Program-made: the position numbers and the translations under genes
The notes under the pieces: model-generated
The model's database searches: none
Seen by the model: only the letters and a program-made list of their open reading frames with translations
Told to the model about the DNA's origin: nothing
Origin: an uncultured Maricaulis sp.
GTDB taxonomy: Bacteria > Pseudomonadota > Alphaproteobacteria > Caulobacterales > Maricaulaceae
DNA length: 64,000 nucleotides
Direction of reading: 5' to 3'
Assembly (NCBI RefSeq): GCF_947259345.1
Contig: NZ_CAMYLS010000027.1
Location: 212,029 to 276,028 of the forward strand
In this document: one piece after another, positions 46,999 to 55,203 of the stretch
How the letters are laid out: every line of letters begins with the position of its first letter
Numbering within the stretch: position 1 is the first letter of the stretch

Positions 46999-47576
46999 AC
47001 CGCGCTCTCGCCTGGCTGAAAAACAATCACACGGCCATCACCTCGCTGGCGGCGATCCTGATCTCCGCGATCGCGCTCTTTGTGGCCTGGGACCAGTCCC
47101 GGGTGATGCGCGCCCAGCAGCATGCCGATGTCTGGCCGGCCGTTCAGATCGAGACCCAGATGTCGACGGAGGAAGGCCAGCATGTCTTTCTCGTCGCCAT
47201 GACCAATGACGGCATTGGTCCGGCCCTGGTCGGCCGGGTCGAGGCCGGGTTTGCCGGCCAGGCGCTGCAAAACTGGGAGGAGATGGGCCAGCATCGCCCC
47301 GAGGGCCTGCCCTATCCCAATATGTGGACCGGGGGCGGCCAGGGTGTGATCTTGGCGCCCGGCGAAAGCACTATTCTCGCCCAGATTTCCTGGCCGGTGA
47401 GTGAAGAGCGCTGGCCGCTCATTCGTGATTATCAGACCGACTTTTTCGCCCTCACGGTCGAAGCCTGTTTCTGCTCCGTCTATGGACGGTGCTGGACGGC
47501 GCGGCGTGAAGGCCGCACCACCCATCCCGAACCGATCGACGCCTGCCCGGTGCCTGATCCGGATACCAATTTGTAA
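46995..47576 (+). CDS. Membrane-anchored protein of unknown function, second of a paralogous pair
   Basis: The ATG at 46995 overlaps the previous stop (ATGA) and gives 193 residues; the longer frame lies inside the previous gene. One membrane segment (HTAITSLAAILISAIALFVAWDQ) is followed by VAMTNDGIGPALVGRV and ALTVEACFCSVYGRCW, matching its upstream paralogue. A short Pro/Asp-rich tail closes it. It is 19 bases before pheT. I do not recognise the family. Confidence 0.82.
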   Translation: MNRALAWLKNNHTAITSLAAILISAIALFVAWDQSRVMRAQQHADVWPAVQIETQMSTEEGQHVFLVAMTNDGIGPALVGRVEAGFAGQALQNWEEMGQHRPEGLPYPNMWTGGGQGVILAPGESTILAQISWPVSEERWPLIRDYQTDFFALTVEACFCSVYGRCWTARREGRTTHPEPIDACPVPDPDTNL

Positions 47577-47595
47577 GTGACGGCAGGAGCCGACG

Positions 47596-49995
47596 ATGAA
47601 ATTCCCGCTTTCCTGGCTGAAATACCACCTCGAGACCGAGGCCACGCTCGACGAGATCGCCGAAGCCATGACCATGGCCGGTCTGGAGATCGAGGAGATC
47701 GACAATCCGCTGGAGAAATTCGCGGCCTTTACCGTCTGCCATGTCACGCACGCGGAAAAGCATCCCGATGCCGACAAGCTGAAAGTCTGCACGGTCGAGA
47801 CGGTCGACGGAACCAAACAGATTGTCTGTGGCGCGCCCAATGCGCGCACCGGCATGTATGCCATCTATGCGCCGCTGGGGACGTATATCCCGGGCCTCGA
47901 CTTCGCCCTCGACAAGAAGCCGCGCAAGATTCGCGGTGTCGAAAGCCATGGCATGATGTGTTCGGCCAAGGAGCTCGAGCTCGGCGAGGATCATGACGGC
48001 ATCATCGATCTGCCCGAGCCTTTCGAGGTCGGCACGCCGGCCGTAGTCGCCCTCGGTCAGGCGGACCCGGTGCTGGATTTCGAAGTCACGCCCAATCGTC
48101 CCGACTGGCTCGGCGTGCGCGGCATTGCCCGCGACCTGGCCGCGACCGGGATTGGCACGCTCAAGCCGCATGTGATCGAGGATATTCCCGGCAGCTTCCC
48201 CTGTCCGGTCGAGATCAAGCTGGAGGCGACCGACACCTGTCCGGTCTATGCCGGTCGTGTCATTCGTGGTGTCAAGAATGGCGAAAGCCCGGACTGGCTG
48301 AAGAAGGCGCTGAAGGCCATCGGCCTGCGCCCGATCAATTTCCTCGCCGATATCACCAATATGATCTCCTATGATCGCTGCCGCCCGCTCCATGTCTATG
48401 ATCTGGCCAAGCTGGACGGCCCGATCCGCGCCCGCCTCGGCAAGGGCGAGGCCGACCGCTTCGAAGCGCTCGACAACAAGGAATATGTCCCGACCGAGGA
48501 GATGTGCGTGATCGCCGATGATGCGCGCTGCCTTGGCTTTGGTGGTGTGATCGGCGGCACCTGGTCCGGTGTCTCCGCCGAGACCACGGACGTCTTCATC
48601 GAGAGCGCCTGGTTTGATCCGCTCAAGACCCGCGCCACCGCCAAGGCGACCGGGATCGACAGCGATGCCAAATACCGTTTCGAGCGCGGCGTCGACCCGG
48701 CCTCGCCCAAGGCGGGTATCGAGCAGGCCACCGAGCTGGTGCTGAAATTCTGTGGCGGTGAAGCCTCCGAAACGCTGGTCGTGGGTGAAACGCCCGCGCC
48801 GCCGGCCGATATCGAGTTTCCGGTGTCCGAGGTCAAACGCCTGACCGGGCTCGATCTGCCGCGCGCCGAGATTGTCCGCATCCTGGAAACCCTGGGCTTT
48901 GCGCCATCAGGCGAGGGCGATGTGTTGACGGTCGGCGTGCCGAGCTGGCGCATGGATTGTTCGCAGAAAGCCGATCTCGTCGAAGAGGTCGCGCGCATTC
49001 ACGGTTTCGACAAGCTGGACGCCGTTTCCCTGCCGCGCCCGCCCGTGCGCCGCGAAGCGCCGGCCACGGTGATGCAGCTGCGCGCGCGTCATGCCCGTCG
49101 CGCGCTGGCTGGTCGGGGGTACTCGGAGGCCGTGACCTGGTCCTTCTGTCAGTCCGGCCAGGCCAAGCTGTTTGGTGGCCATGGTGACGGGCTGGAGTTG
49201 GAAAATCCGATCTCCTCCGAGCTCGATGTCATGCGTCCGACCGCGCTGATCCATCTCCTGACGGCGCTACAGGCCAATGCCGACAAGGGTCAGGATGATC
49301 CGCGGCTGTTCGAAGTGGGCCCCATCTATCTCGATGACACGCCCAAGGGCCAGCGCCTGGTCGCGACCGGTGTGCGCCGCGTTGAGGCGGGCCGTCACTG
49401 GGCCGGGACGCGCCAGCCCGACATCTTCGACGCCAAGGCCGATGCGCTTGCTGCCCTGGCGGCCGCGGGTGCGCCGGTTGACAGCCTGCAGGTCGCCGCC
49501 GAGGCGCGCGACTGGTGGCATCCGGGACGCTCAGGCGTCCTGCGTCTGGGTCCGAAGAATGTGATGGCCGAGTTTGGCGAAATCCATCCGGCCGTGCTCA
49601 AGGCACTGGATATTGATGGCCGCGTCCTGGCCTTCGAGATCGTCCTTGATGCGATCCCGCAGCCCAAAAAGGCGTCTGGCCTCAAGGCGCGGACCCAGCT
49701 CGACCGGGCGGATCTGACGCCGGTGCGGCGCGATTTCGCCTTCCTGGTCGACAAGTCGGTGACCGCTGACACGCTGGTCCGCGCGGCCAAGGGTGCCGAC
49801 AAGCAGATGATCTCCGGTGTTTCGGTGTTCGACGTCTATGACGGCAAGGGCGTGCCTGACGGCCAGGTCTCGCTGGCCATCGAGGTGACCTTGCAGCCGC
49901 GCGACAAGACGCTCACCGAGAAGGAAATCGAGGCGGTCGGCCAGTCCATCATCGCCAAGGTGGAAAAAGCGACCGGCGCCAGCCTGCGCAGCTGA
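47596..49995 (+). CDS. pheT: Phenylalanine-tRNA ligase beta subunit
   Basis: The 799 residues show the full domain set: the EMAP-like tRNA-binding domain (FTVCHVTHAEKHPDADKLKVCTV), the B3/4 editing domain, B5 (SEVKRLTGLDLPRAEIVRILETLGF), the degenerate catalytic core and the C-terminal anticodon-binding (FDX-ACB) domain with RADLTPVRRDFAFLVDKSVTADTL. AGGAGC precedes the start. Confidence 0.98.
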   Translation: MKFPLSWLKYHLETEATLDEIAEAMTMAGLEIEEIDNPLEKFAAFTVCHVTHAEKHPDADKLKVCTVETVDGTKQIVCGAPNARTGMYAIYAPLGTYIPGLDFALDKKPRKIRGVESHGMMCSAKELELGEDHDGIIDLPEPFEVGTPAVVALGQADPVLDFEVTPNRPDWLGVRGIARDLAATGIGTLKPHVIEDIPGSFPCPVEIKLEATDTCPVYAGRVIRGVKNGESPDWLKKALKAIGLRPINFLADITNMISYDRCRPLHVYDLAKLDGPIRARLGKGEADRFEALDNKEYVPTEEMCVIADDARCLGFGGVIGGTWSGVSAETTDVFIESAWFDPLKTRATAKATGIDSDAKYRFERGVDPASPKAGIEQATELVLKFCGGEASETLVVGETPAPPADIEFPVSEVKRLTGLDLPRAEIVRILETLGFAPSGEGDVLTVGVPSWRMDCSQKADLVEEVARIHGFDKLDAVSLPRPPVRREAPATVMQLRARHARRALAGRGYSEAVTWSFCQSGQAKLFGGHGDGLELENPISSELDVMRPTALIHLLTALQANADKGQDDPRLFEVGPIYLDDTPKGQRLVATGVRRVEAGRHWAGTRQPDIFDAKADALAALAAAGAPVDSLQVAAEARDWWHPGRSGVLRLGPKNVMAEFGEIHPAVLKALDIDGRVLAFEIVLDAIPQPKKASGLKARTQLDRADLTPVRRDFAFLVDKSVTADTLVRAAKGADKQMISGVSVFDVYDGKGVPDGQVSLAIEVTLQPRDKTLTEKEIEAVGQSIIAKVEKATGASLRS

Positions 49996-49997
49996 TC

Positions 49998-50612
49998 GTG
50001 TCAGCGCCCGGGCATGGCTGGTCGGTGCCGCCGGACACGCAGCAGGCCGATTATGTGATCGCGGCGGTGCTGGCGGATCCGCTGGCGCGGACCGTGCTCG
50101 AGCGCGCGCATGGTCTCGCTCTGCCCGACTGGGCGCTGGTGGCGGGTGCGGTCTACAAGGCCGTGTGGAATGCGATGACCGGGCGCCCGGGCGGGTATGG
50201 CATCAATGACTATGATCTCGCCTATTTCGACGCCCGCGATCTGAGTGCCGAGGCCGAGCTGGCCGTCGTCGGCCCGGCCGAGGCGGCCTTCGCCGATCTG
50301 TCGGTACCGGTGGAAGTCTGCAATCAGGCCCGCGTCCATCTCTGGTTCAATGCCCAATACGGCACTGACCGGGCCCCCCTGCGTGATACCATGGATGCCC
50401 TGCGCCATTTCGCGTCGCCCACCCATGCCATTGCGATCCGGCTGGATCAGGAAGCGCGGCCCGAAGTGCTGGCGCCCTTTGGACTGGAACCGGTGTTCTC
50501 GCGTGTGGTTCGTCCGGTCCCGGGGCTGGCCGGCCCGGACGGCTGGAATCGCAAGATCGCGGAACAGGCTTTGCTCTGGCCGGAGCTGGAATTTCTGCCA
50601 GTTCGCCTCTGA
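49998..50612 (+). CDS. Nucleotidyltransferase-like family protein (NTP_transf_6/COG3575)
   Basis: A GTG start two bases after the pheT stop gives 204 residues. LPDWALVAGAVYKAVWNAMTG, GINDYDLAYFDARDLSAEAE (Asp-x-Asp) and EVCNQARVHLWFNAQYG with SPTHAIAIRL match this family, whose members resemble nucleotidyltransferases. Its substrate is unknown. It is translationally coupled to pheT. Confidence 0.85.
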   Translation: MSAPGHGWSVPPDTQQADYVIAAVLADPLARTVLERAHGLALPDWALVAGAVYKAVWNAMTGRPGGYGINDYDLAYFDARDLSAEAELAVVGPAEAAFADLSVPVEVCNQARVHLWFNAQYGTDRAPLRDTMDALRHFASPTHAIAIRLDQEARPEVLAPFGLEPVFSRVVRPVPGLAGPDGWNRKIAEQALLWPELEFLPVRL

Positions 50613-50739
50613 CGCGAGCCATGCCTGCCAGTCTTCAACCCTGCGGGGATTTGCGAGCCCGGATAATCGCCTGAAAGAGGTTTTTTGCTCAATCGCGCGT
50701 GAGGCGTATAGCCGATGCTCCATGCAACCGTTAGGGTGT

Positions 50740-50755
50740 TTAATAAGACCTTAAC
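50740..50755. promoter_or_regulatory. CtrA-type site upstream of the Sel1/PG-binding gene
   Basis: TTAA (50740-50743), seven bases, then TTAAC (50751-50755) is a perfect match to the CtrA consensus. It lies 42-57 bases before the ATG at 50797, a place where CtrA usually acts on the promoter. Confidence 0.6.
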
Positions 50756-50796
50756 GCCAAGTCCGGGCCCGTCACCCGGGGGAGTTTGATCGGAAC

Positions 50797-52149
50797 ATGG
50801 AGCGTGTGACCGCCTTGCTGGCCCAGGCCGCTGCGACGATTCTGGTCCTGATCGGGCTCGTCATCGTGCTCGGTTTGACACATGCCCGCGCCTATGATGC
50901 CGGGTATTGTTCAGCCCGGCATTGTCCCGAGCTCGACCGCGATTGGTGGCCATTCGGCCAGCAGCGCCGCGTGGCCGGTGCGTCCCCGTCTCACAGTGTT
51001 TCCGCGGATCCTGATTCTGCGACAAACCCGCCAGCTTTGACCGGGACGACGCGCTCTGCGGATCTGACCCGTCATGTCCGGACCGGCGTGACGGGTGGGA
51101 CCGATACGGGTCCCGGTCTCTCGACCGGTGTGGCTGGTCCGGGGGCTTCCACCCGCAGCCGCCAGTTCAATCGCCCGATCGTTTTCGCCCGTGATCCGGG
51201 CGAGCGCATCTGTGCGCCGGAAAGTTATGATATCGAGGATGCCGTGATCGCACGCTGCTGGTTGCGGGTCGGCGACGCTTATCAGGCGGTGGGTCGGATC
51301 GACGAGGCCCGCGCTGCTTGGGATGCGGCGCTTCTGATCGGCTCTTCGGCCGGCGGCGCGCAGGCGTCCCTTGTCGCTCATCAACGCCTGCAGGCAGCTG
51401 TGCTGGAACGCTCCTGCCCGACGACGCCGCAAAGCCTGTCGCGCATCGCCTATGGCTTTGACCAGACCGAGGATGATGGCGACATCATCGAACTGGCCCT
51501 GCGCCAGCGGGCGCTGGCGGCGCTGGGCTATTACAATGGCGAGATCGACGGCAGCTACGGCCCCATGACCCGCCGCTCGGTGCGCGACTTCCAGGGCGAT
51601 CTCGGCTTCGACCTGACCGGTGTTCTCACCCCGGCCGAAACCGTCACCCTGGTCTGTCATGCGGCCCTGACCGCCCGCGACGCGGATGCCCAGAACCTGC
51701 TCGGCATCATGTTCGCAACCGGTCTCGGCCTGCAGCAGAACATCGACACCTCGCTGGAATGGCTGGAAACCGCAGCCGAGCGCGGTCATGCCGGCGCCAA
51801 TTTCAATCTCGCTGTCATGTACGGGACCGGGACGGTTCAGGGCAGTTACCGGCTTTGCGGTGTCGTCGAGAGCCCCGAGCGCGCGGACAGCTATCTGCGC
51901 CGCGCAGCCGATCTCGGCCATGACCGCGCGCGGCGCCTGCGCCGCGCCGTGGGCGTGTCCGGAGACCCAGCGGCGCGTTGGTCGCGTATCTCCGAAGCCC
52001 TGATCGATGAGGCGGTCGAAAGCGGCGACCGTTTCTATCTCGCCTGGCAAAGACGCGTCGATGAAATGCGCCGGACCAACGGCAATGAGTTGCACCAGCC
52101 CGGTTGTTACCAGGCCGCGATGGACGGAGGCCTGCCCGCTGCCGAATAG
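50797..52149 (+). CDS. Membrane-anchored Sel1-repeat protein with a peptidoglycan-binding domain
   Basis: The 450 residues have an N-terminal membrane anchor (residues 12-30), a Ser/Thr/Gly-rich linker, a helical part (VIARCWLRVGDAYQAVGRIDEARAAWDAAL), a PG_binding_1 domain (RALAALGYYNGEIDGSYGPMTRRSVRDFQGDLGFDLTGVL) and Sel1 repeats (AQNLLGIMFATGLGLQQNIDTSLEWLETAAERGHAGANFNLAVMYGTGT). Such domains occur in envelope and polarity proteins such as PodJ, though no PodJ identity is claimed. A CtrA-type site precedes it. A lipoprotein gene follows 26 bases later. Confidence 0.85.
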   Translation: MERVTALLAQAAATILVLIGLVIVLGLTHARAYDAGYCSARHCPELDRDWWPFGQQRRVAGASPSHSVSADPDSATNPPALTGTTRSADLTRHVRTGVTGGTDTGPGLSTGVAGPGASTRSRQFNRPIVFARDPGERICAPESYDIEDAVIARCWLRVGDAYQAVGRIDEARAAWDAALLIGSSAGGAQASLVAHQRLQAAVLERSCPTTPQSLSRIAYGFDQTEDDGDIIELALRQRALAALGYYNGEIDGSYGPMTRRSVRDFQGDLGFDLTGVLTPAETVTLVCHAALTARDADAQNLLGIMFATGLGLQQNIDTSLEWLETAAERGHAGANFNLAVMYGTGTVQGSYRLCGVVESPERADSYLRRAADLGHDRARRLRRAVGVSGDPAARWSRISEALIDEAVESGDRFYLAWQRRVDEMRRTNGNELHQPGCYQAAMDGGLPAAE

Positions 52150-52175
52150 GCGCCGGCGCTGGATGGAGGAATAAG

Positions 52176-52775
52176 ATGATGAAGACCCCCACGAAGACAG
52201 TGATGATGATGCTGGTCTCCGCCACAGCGCTGGCCGCCTGCGGCGAACATACATCCGGACAGCGCCCGCCGCCCCCGCCAGTCGTGCATCGCGCGCCGCC
52301 GCCGCCACCTGATACGGTCAGCCCGGCTATCGCCATGTGCCTCGTCGACACATTGGCCGAGCAGCGCCTTGCCATGCTTGAAGAGGTGCACGGATACCGC
52401 GAGGCCATTCGGGCCGATGCAATGGCCGGGGCGAATGTCGCCGATACACGCACCCAGGAAATCATTGCCGCTTTCGAGACCGATCTGGACGCATCCTACC
52501 GCTTCGCGACAGCGTCCTGCCGGACCTATAATCGCTGCCTGGAAGAGAATAGTTTTGCTGAAGGCGCCTGCCAGGATACGGCCGCCCTTTGGCATGACGG
52601 GCAGGACCGCTTCCATGACCTCTCCGAAAGCCTGGCTGCCGTGCGTGAGCGGATAGCCTCGGACTGCAGTGATTGCCGGCCGTCAGCGCACCACAGCGGG
52701 CCCCGCCGACACGCGCCGCATCCGCGTCAGTCCGACGACACGATCGGCTCGGTCTTCTCCACCGACGGGCATTGA
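52176..52775 (+). CDS. Proline-rich lipoprotein of unknown function
   Basis: GGAGGA precedes the ATG at 52176. The signal ends in a lipobox (VSATALAAC), so the mature protein should begin at that Cys. A Pro-rich linker (RPPPPPVVHRAPPPPPDTV) and a helical domain with several Cys (ASCRTYNRCLEENSFAEGACQDTAAL, SDCSDC) follow in 199 residues. The last 16 codons overlap the 3' end of the convergent CDF gene. I recognise no family. It is probably in one unit with the Sel1/PG-binding gene. Confidence 0.75.
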   Translation: MMKTPTKTVMMMLVSATALAACGEHTSGQRPPPPPVVHRAPPPPPDTVSPAIAMCLVDTLAEQRLAMLEEVHGYREAIRADAMAGANVADTRTQEIIAAFETDLDASYRFATASCRTYNRCLEENSFAEGACQDTAALWHDGQDRFHDLSESLAAVRERIASDCSDCRPSAHHSGPRRHAPHPRQSDDTIGSVFSTDGH

Positions 52776-53419
52776 TCGCCCGCTTCGTCGTGGTGGTGCG
52801 TATGCTCTTGCTCCGACCGACGCTCGGCCAGGGCCTGGCGCAGGATCTGGATCGCCGATGAGGTGAAAAGGCCCGCCATCAGCACGGCGACCGCCAGGTC
52901 CGGCCAGGGTGTGGCTGTCCAGGCGACGAGCCCGGCCGAGGCCAGCACCGCGACATTGCCGATGGCATCATTGCGCGAGCACAGCCAGACCGAGCGGACA
53001 TTGGCATCGCCATCGCGCCAACGCATCAGGATCAGTACGCTGGCCAGATTGGCGATCAGGGCCAGGACCGCAATCGATCCCATCAGCCCGGCCTCGGGCT
53101 GAACGGTGAAGAAGGCCCGCCAGATTGCCAGGCTGAGAATGGACAGACCGATCAGCATCAGGCTGCCCGCCTTGATCAGCGCGGCATTGGCCCGCCAGGC
53201 GGCAGGCTTGCCAATCACATAGAGCGACAGGCCATAGGTCGCGGCATCGGCGGCAAAATCGAGCGCATCGGCCTTCAGCGCCTGGGATCGCGCGGCGGCG
53301 CCGGCCAGCATCTCGACCGCGAACATCACGGCATTGATCGCAATCACGACCCACAGGGCGCGCCGGAAGCCCGGCGAGCTGCCGTCAAATTCCTGATTGT
53401 CGCAACAACTGGCTGACAT
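52727..53419 (-). CDS. CDF-type cation transporter linked to MerR
   Basis: A 230-residue protein with about six membrane helices, starting with a Cys-rich SCCDN segment. TM2 has KADALDFAADAATYG; TM5 has SRNDAIGN, where the usual His-x3-Asp of CDF pumps is Asn/Asp. The tail is His-rich (EHTHHHDEAGDQC). The divergent MerR gene and the MerR-type promoter between them suggest metal-induced export of Zn, Cd or Co. Its 3' end overlaps the lipoprotein gene. Confidence 0.88.
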   Translation of the reverse strand: MSASCCDNQEFDGSSPGFRRALWVVIAINAVMFAVEMLAGAAARSQALKADALDFAADAATYGLSLYVIGKPAAWRANAALIKAGSLMLIGLSILSLAIWRAFFTVQPEAGLMGSIAVLALIANLASVLILMRWRDGDANVRSVWLCSRNDAIGNVAVLASAGLVAWTATPWPDLAVAVLMAGLFTSSAIQILRQALAERRSEQEHTHHHDEAGDQCPSVEKTEPIVSSD

Positions 53420-53454
53420 GCTCTGTCCTCGCCCTGATTCATCCGATAATGTTC

Positions 53455-53485
53455 ACCCTAATCCCTCTAGCGACTGGAGGTTCAA
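53455..53485 (-). promoter_or_regulatory. MerR-type promoter with a 19-bp spacer and operator dyad
   Basis: On the - strand, TTGAAC (53485-53480) and TAGGGT (53460-53455) are 19 bases apart, as in MerR-activated promoters. The spacer holds a dyad, CCTCTAG-CGA-CTGGAGG (53464-53480), with one mismatch. It points to the CDF gene and lies directly before merR. Confidence 0.75.
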
Positions 53486-53488
53486 GGG

Positions 53489-53929
53489 GTGATGTCAGAT
53501 TATTCCATCGGGGCCCTGTCCCGGCAAACCGGGGTCAAGGTTCCGACCATTCGCTACTATGAGTCGATCGGCATGCTGGACGCGCCGGACCGCTCACCCG
53601 GTGGCCAGCGGCGCTATGATGCGCAGCACCTGGAGCAATTGCGTTTCATCCGGCACGGCCGCGATCTCGGTTTTGGCCTGGATGATTTGCGTGCCCTGCA
53701 GGGCCTGTCACGTCAGCCGGACCGCTCCTGCGACGCGGCCGACCGGATTGCCCGTCAGCAATTGGCCGATGTCGAGCGGCGACTGGCGGGTCTAAGGGCG
53801 GTCCGCAAGGAATTGAAGCGCATGGTGGCGCAATGTTCCCACGGGGTGATGGATGAGTGTCATGTGATCCAGACCCTGTCGGATCACGGGCTGTGCGATG
53901 GCGACCATGCGGCGCACAACAAGGGGTGA
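53489..53929 (+). CDS. MerR-family metal-sensing regulator (ZntR/CadR/PbrR-like)
   Basis: A GTG at 53489 or ATG at 53492 gives about 146 residues. The MerR HTH (IGALSRQTGVKVPTIRYYESIGML) is at the N-terminus; a long dimerisation helix follows. Metal-ligand Cys are at the expected places: RSCDAADR at the helix start and CSHGVMDECHVI in the loop, with a further Cys and His in LCDGDHAAH. It should activate the divergent CDF gene on binding Zn, Cd, Pb or Co. Confidence 0.93.
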   Translation: MMSDYSIGALSRQTGVKVPTIRYYESIGMLDAPDRSPGGQRRYDAQHLEQLRFIRHGRDLGFGLDDLRALQGLSRQPDRSCDAADRIARQQLADVERRLAGLRAVRKELKRMVAQCSHGVMDECHVIQTLSDHGLCDGDHAAHNKG

Positions 53930-53935
53930 GCCGGG

Positions 53936-54454
53936 TCAGACGCCGAGAAAGGCCGCGTGGTAGTGCGCGACGGCGACCCGGCCATCGGCGGGGGCGCCGT
54001 TCAGCGCCTTGACCTGGAAGGCCGAGGCGAATTGCCCGTCCGGATCGCCAGCCCAGGACCAGTTCCAGTTGGCCGCCGGGGCAAAGCCGAAGCGGGCGTA
54101 ATAATCCGGCTCTCCCAGCAAGACGCACCAGGGCACGCCGAGCGTGGTGAGGAATCCCAGCCCGGCTTCGATCAGGGCGACCCCGATACCACGGGATTGA
54201 TGCGCCGGAGTGACGGCGACCGGTCCCAGCCCGACGCCGAACAGGTCCTCGCCATCGGCGGTGCGGGCCGTGACTGGCGAAAACATGACGGTGCCGACGA
54301 TTTGGTCATGGTCTTCAGCGACCAGTTCGAGCGTGTCGGCGTCCGCGGCGCGCAGGGCGACCACCAGGCGCGCCTCGCCCGGTCCCGGAAAGGCGGCTTT
54401 CAGCAGCGTATCAACACCGGCTTCATCGCCCGCCTCGAAAGCCCTGATCTGCAT
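53936..54454 (-). CDS. GNAT-family N-acetyltransferase (YhbS-like)
   Basis: The 172 residues show the acetyl-CoA site VGLGPVAVTPAHQSRGIGVALIEAGL and the C-terminal GEPDYYARFGFAPA of the YhbS-like branch. The substrate is unknown. Its start overlaps the eipA-like stop by one base (TGATG), so the two are coupled. Confidence 0.9.
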   Translation of the reverse strand: MQIRAFEAGDEAGVDTLLKAAFPGPGEARLVVALRAADADTLELVAEDHDQIVGTVMFSPVTARTADGEDLFGVGLGPVAVTPAHQSRGIGVALIEAGLGFLTTLGVPWCVLLGEPDYYARFGFAPAANWNWSWAGDPDGQFASAFQVKALNGAPADGRVAVAHYHAAFLGV

Positions 54455-55056
54455 CAGAAGGGCAGCCAGGCGCGGCGGCGCGAATAGGCCAGATAGCCGA
54501 TATTGGCACCTGCGCGCAGGCCGACGCCCGAGCGGATCGGGGCCAGGGTGATATCGTCAGCGCGTTGATAATTCACGCCCAGACCGGCGACGAAATAGGC
54601 CGTCCCCTCGACGCCCGGATAGCGCTGATAGAGGCGGTCCACATCGTCGAGATTATACACCAGCACAAAGACCCGGCTGGCATTGCCGCCGGCATCAAAA
54701 CCGATCGAGGGGCCGCGCCAATAGACTTTCTGGCGCTCATTCAGGCCCCGCAGGGTGAGATAACCTTCGCCATAGCGCAGACCAATGCCGGCCGCGCCGG
54801 CCACTTCCTCGCCGGCGATATAACCGACGGGGCGTCCCAGGTCCGAAAAGACGCGTTCCAGGACACTGGCTGCCGCTTCCGCCGTCACCCCGAAGAAATC
54901 GGAGACCGCGTCCACGATCTCGTCCTGGGAATAGGATTCCACCGGTTCGGAGTATTCGCTGGGCTGGCCGTAATCCGTGGCCTGCTGATCCTGGGCCAGC
55001 AGCGGTGCGGACATGCCGAAGGTCAGGGCGGCGAGAAGGGTCACAAGGGCACGCAT
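54454..55056 (-). CDS. eipA: EipA-like periplasmic protein (DUF1134)
   Basis: The ATG at 55056 has GGAGC six bases upstream and begins a signal peptide (MRALVTLLAALTFGMSAPLLAQ) in 200 residues. The DUF1134 core is well kept: VSDFFGVTAEAAASVLERVFSDLGRPVGYIAGEEVAGAAGIGLRYGEG, VYWRGPSIGFDAGGNASRVFVLVY, YPGVEGTAYFVAGLGVNYQR and IRSGVGLRAGANIGYLAYSRRRAWLPF at the end. In Brucella, EipA supports envelope stress resistance and is activated by CtrA. A one-mismatch CtrA site is upstream here. Confidence 0.88.
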   Translation of the reverse strand: MRALVTLLAALTFGMSAPLLAQDQQATDYGQPSEYSEPVESYSQDEIVDAVSDFFGVTAEAAASVLERVFSDLGRPVGYIAGEEVAGAAGIGLRYGEGYLTLRGLNERQKVYWRGPSIGFDAGGNASRVFVLVYNLDDVDRLYQRYPGVEGTAYFVAGLGVNYQRADDITLAPIRSGVGLRAGANIGYLAYSRRRAWLPF

Positions 55057-55126
55057 GGAAAGCTCCATTGGCAAAACAGGTCCCGTCTGAGTGACAGGCG
55101 ATTGGGGCGACAGAGCGGCGAAAGGG

Positions 55127-55142
55127 TTATGGCTTCGTTAAC
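55127..55142. promoter_or_regulatory. CtrA-like site upstream of eipA
   Basis: TTAT (55127-55130), seven bases, then TTAAC (55138-55142) matches the CtrA consensus with one mismatch. It lies 71-86 bases before eipA and 62-77 bases before the divergent amine oxidase gene. Confidence 0.45.
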
Positions 55143-55203
55143 GCGGCCCGATGACCGTGCCATGATAAAGGCATTCCAGTGATTTGCTGAGCAGGGTTCG
55201 GGC

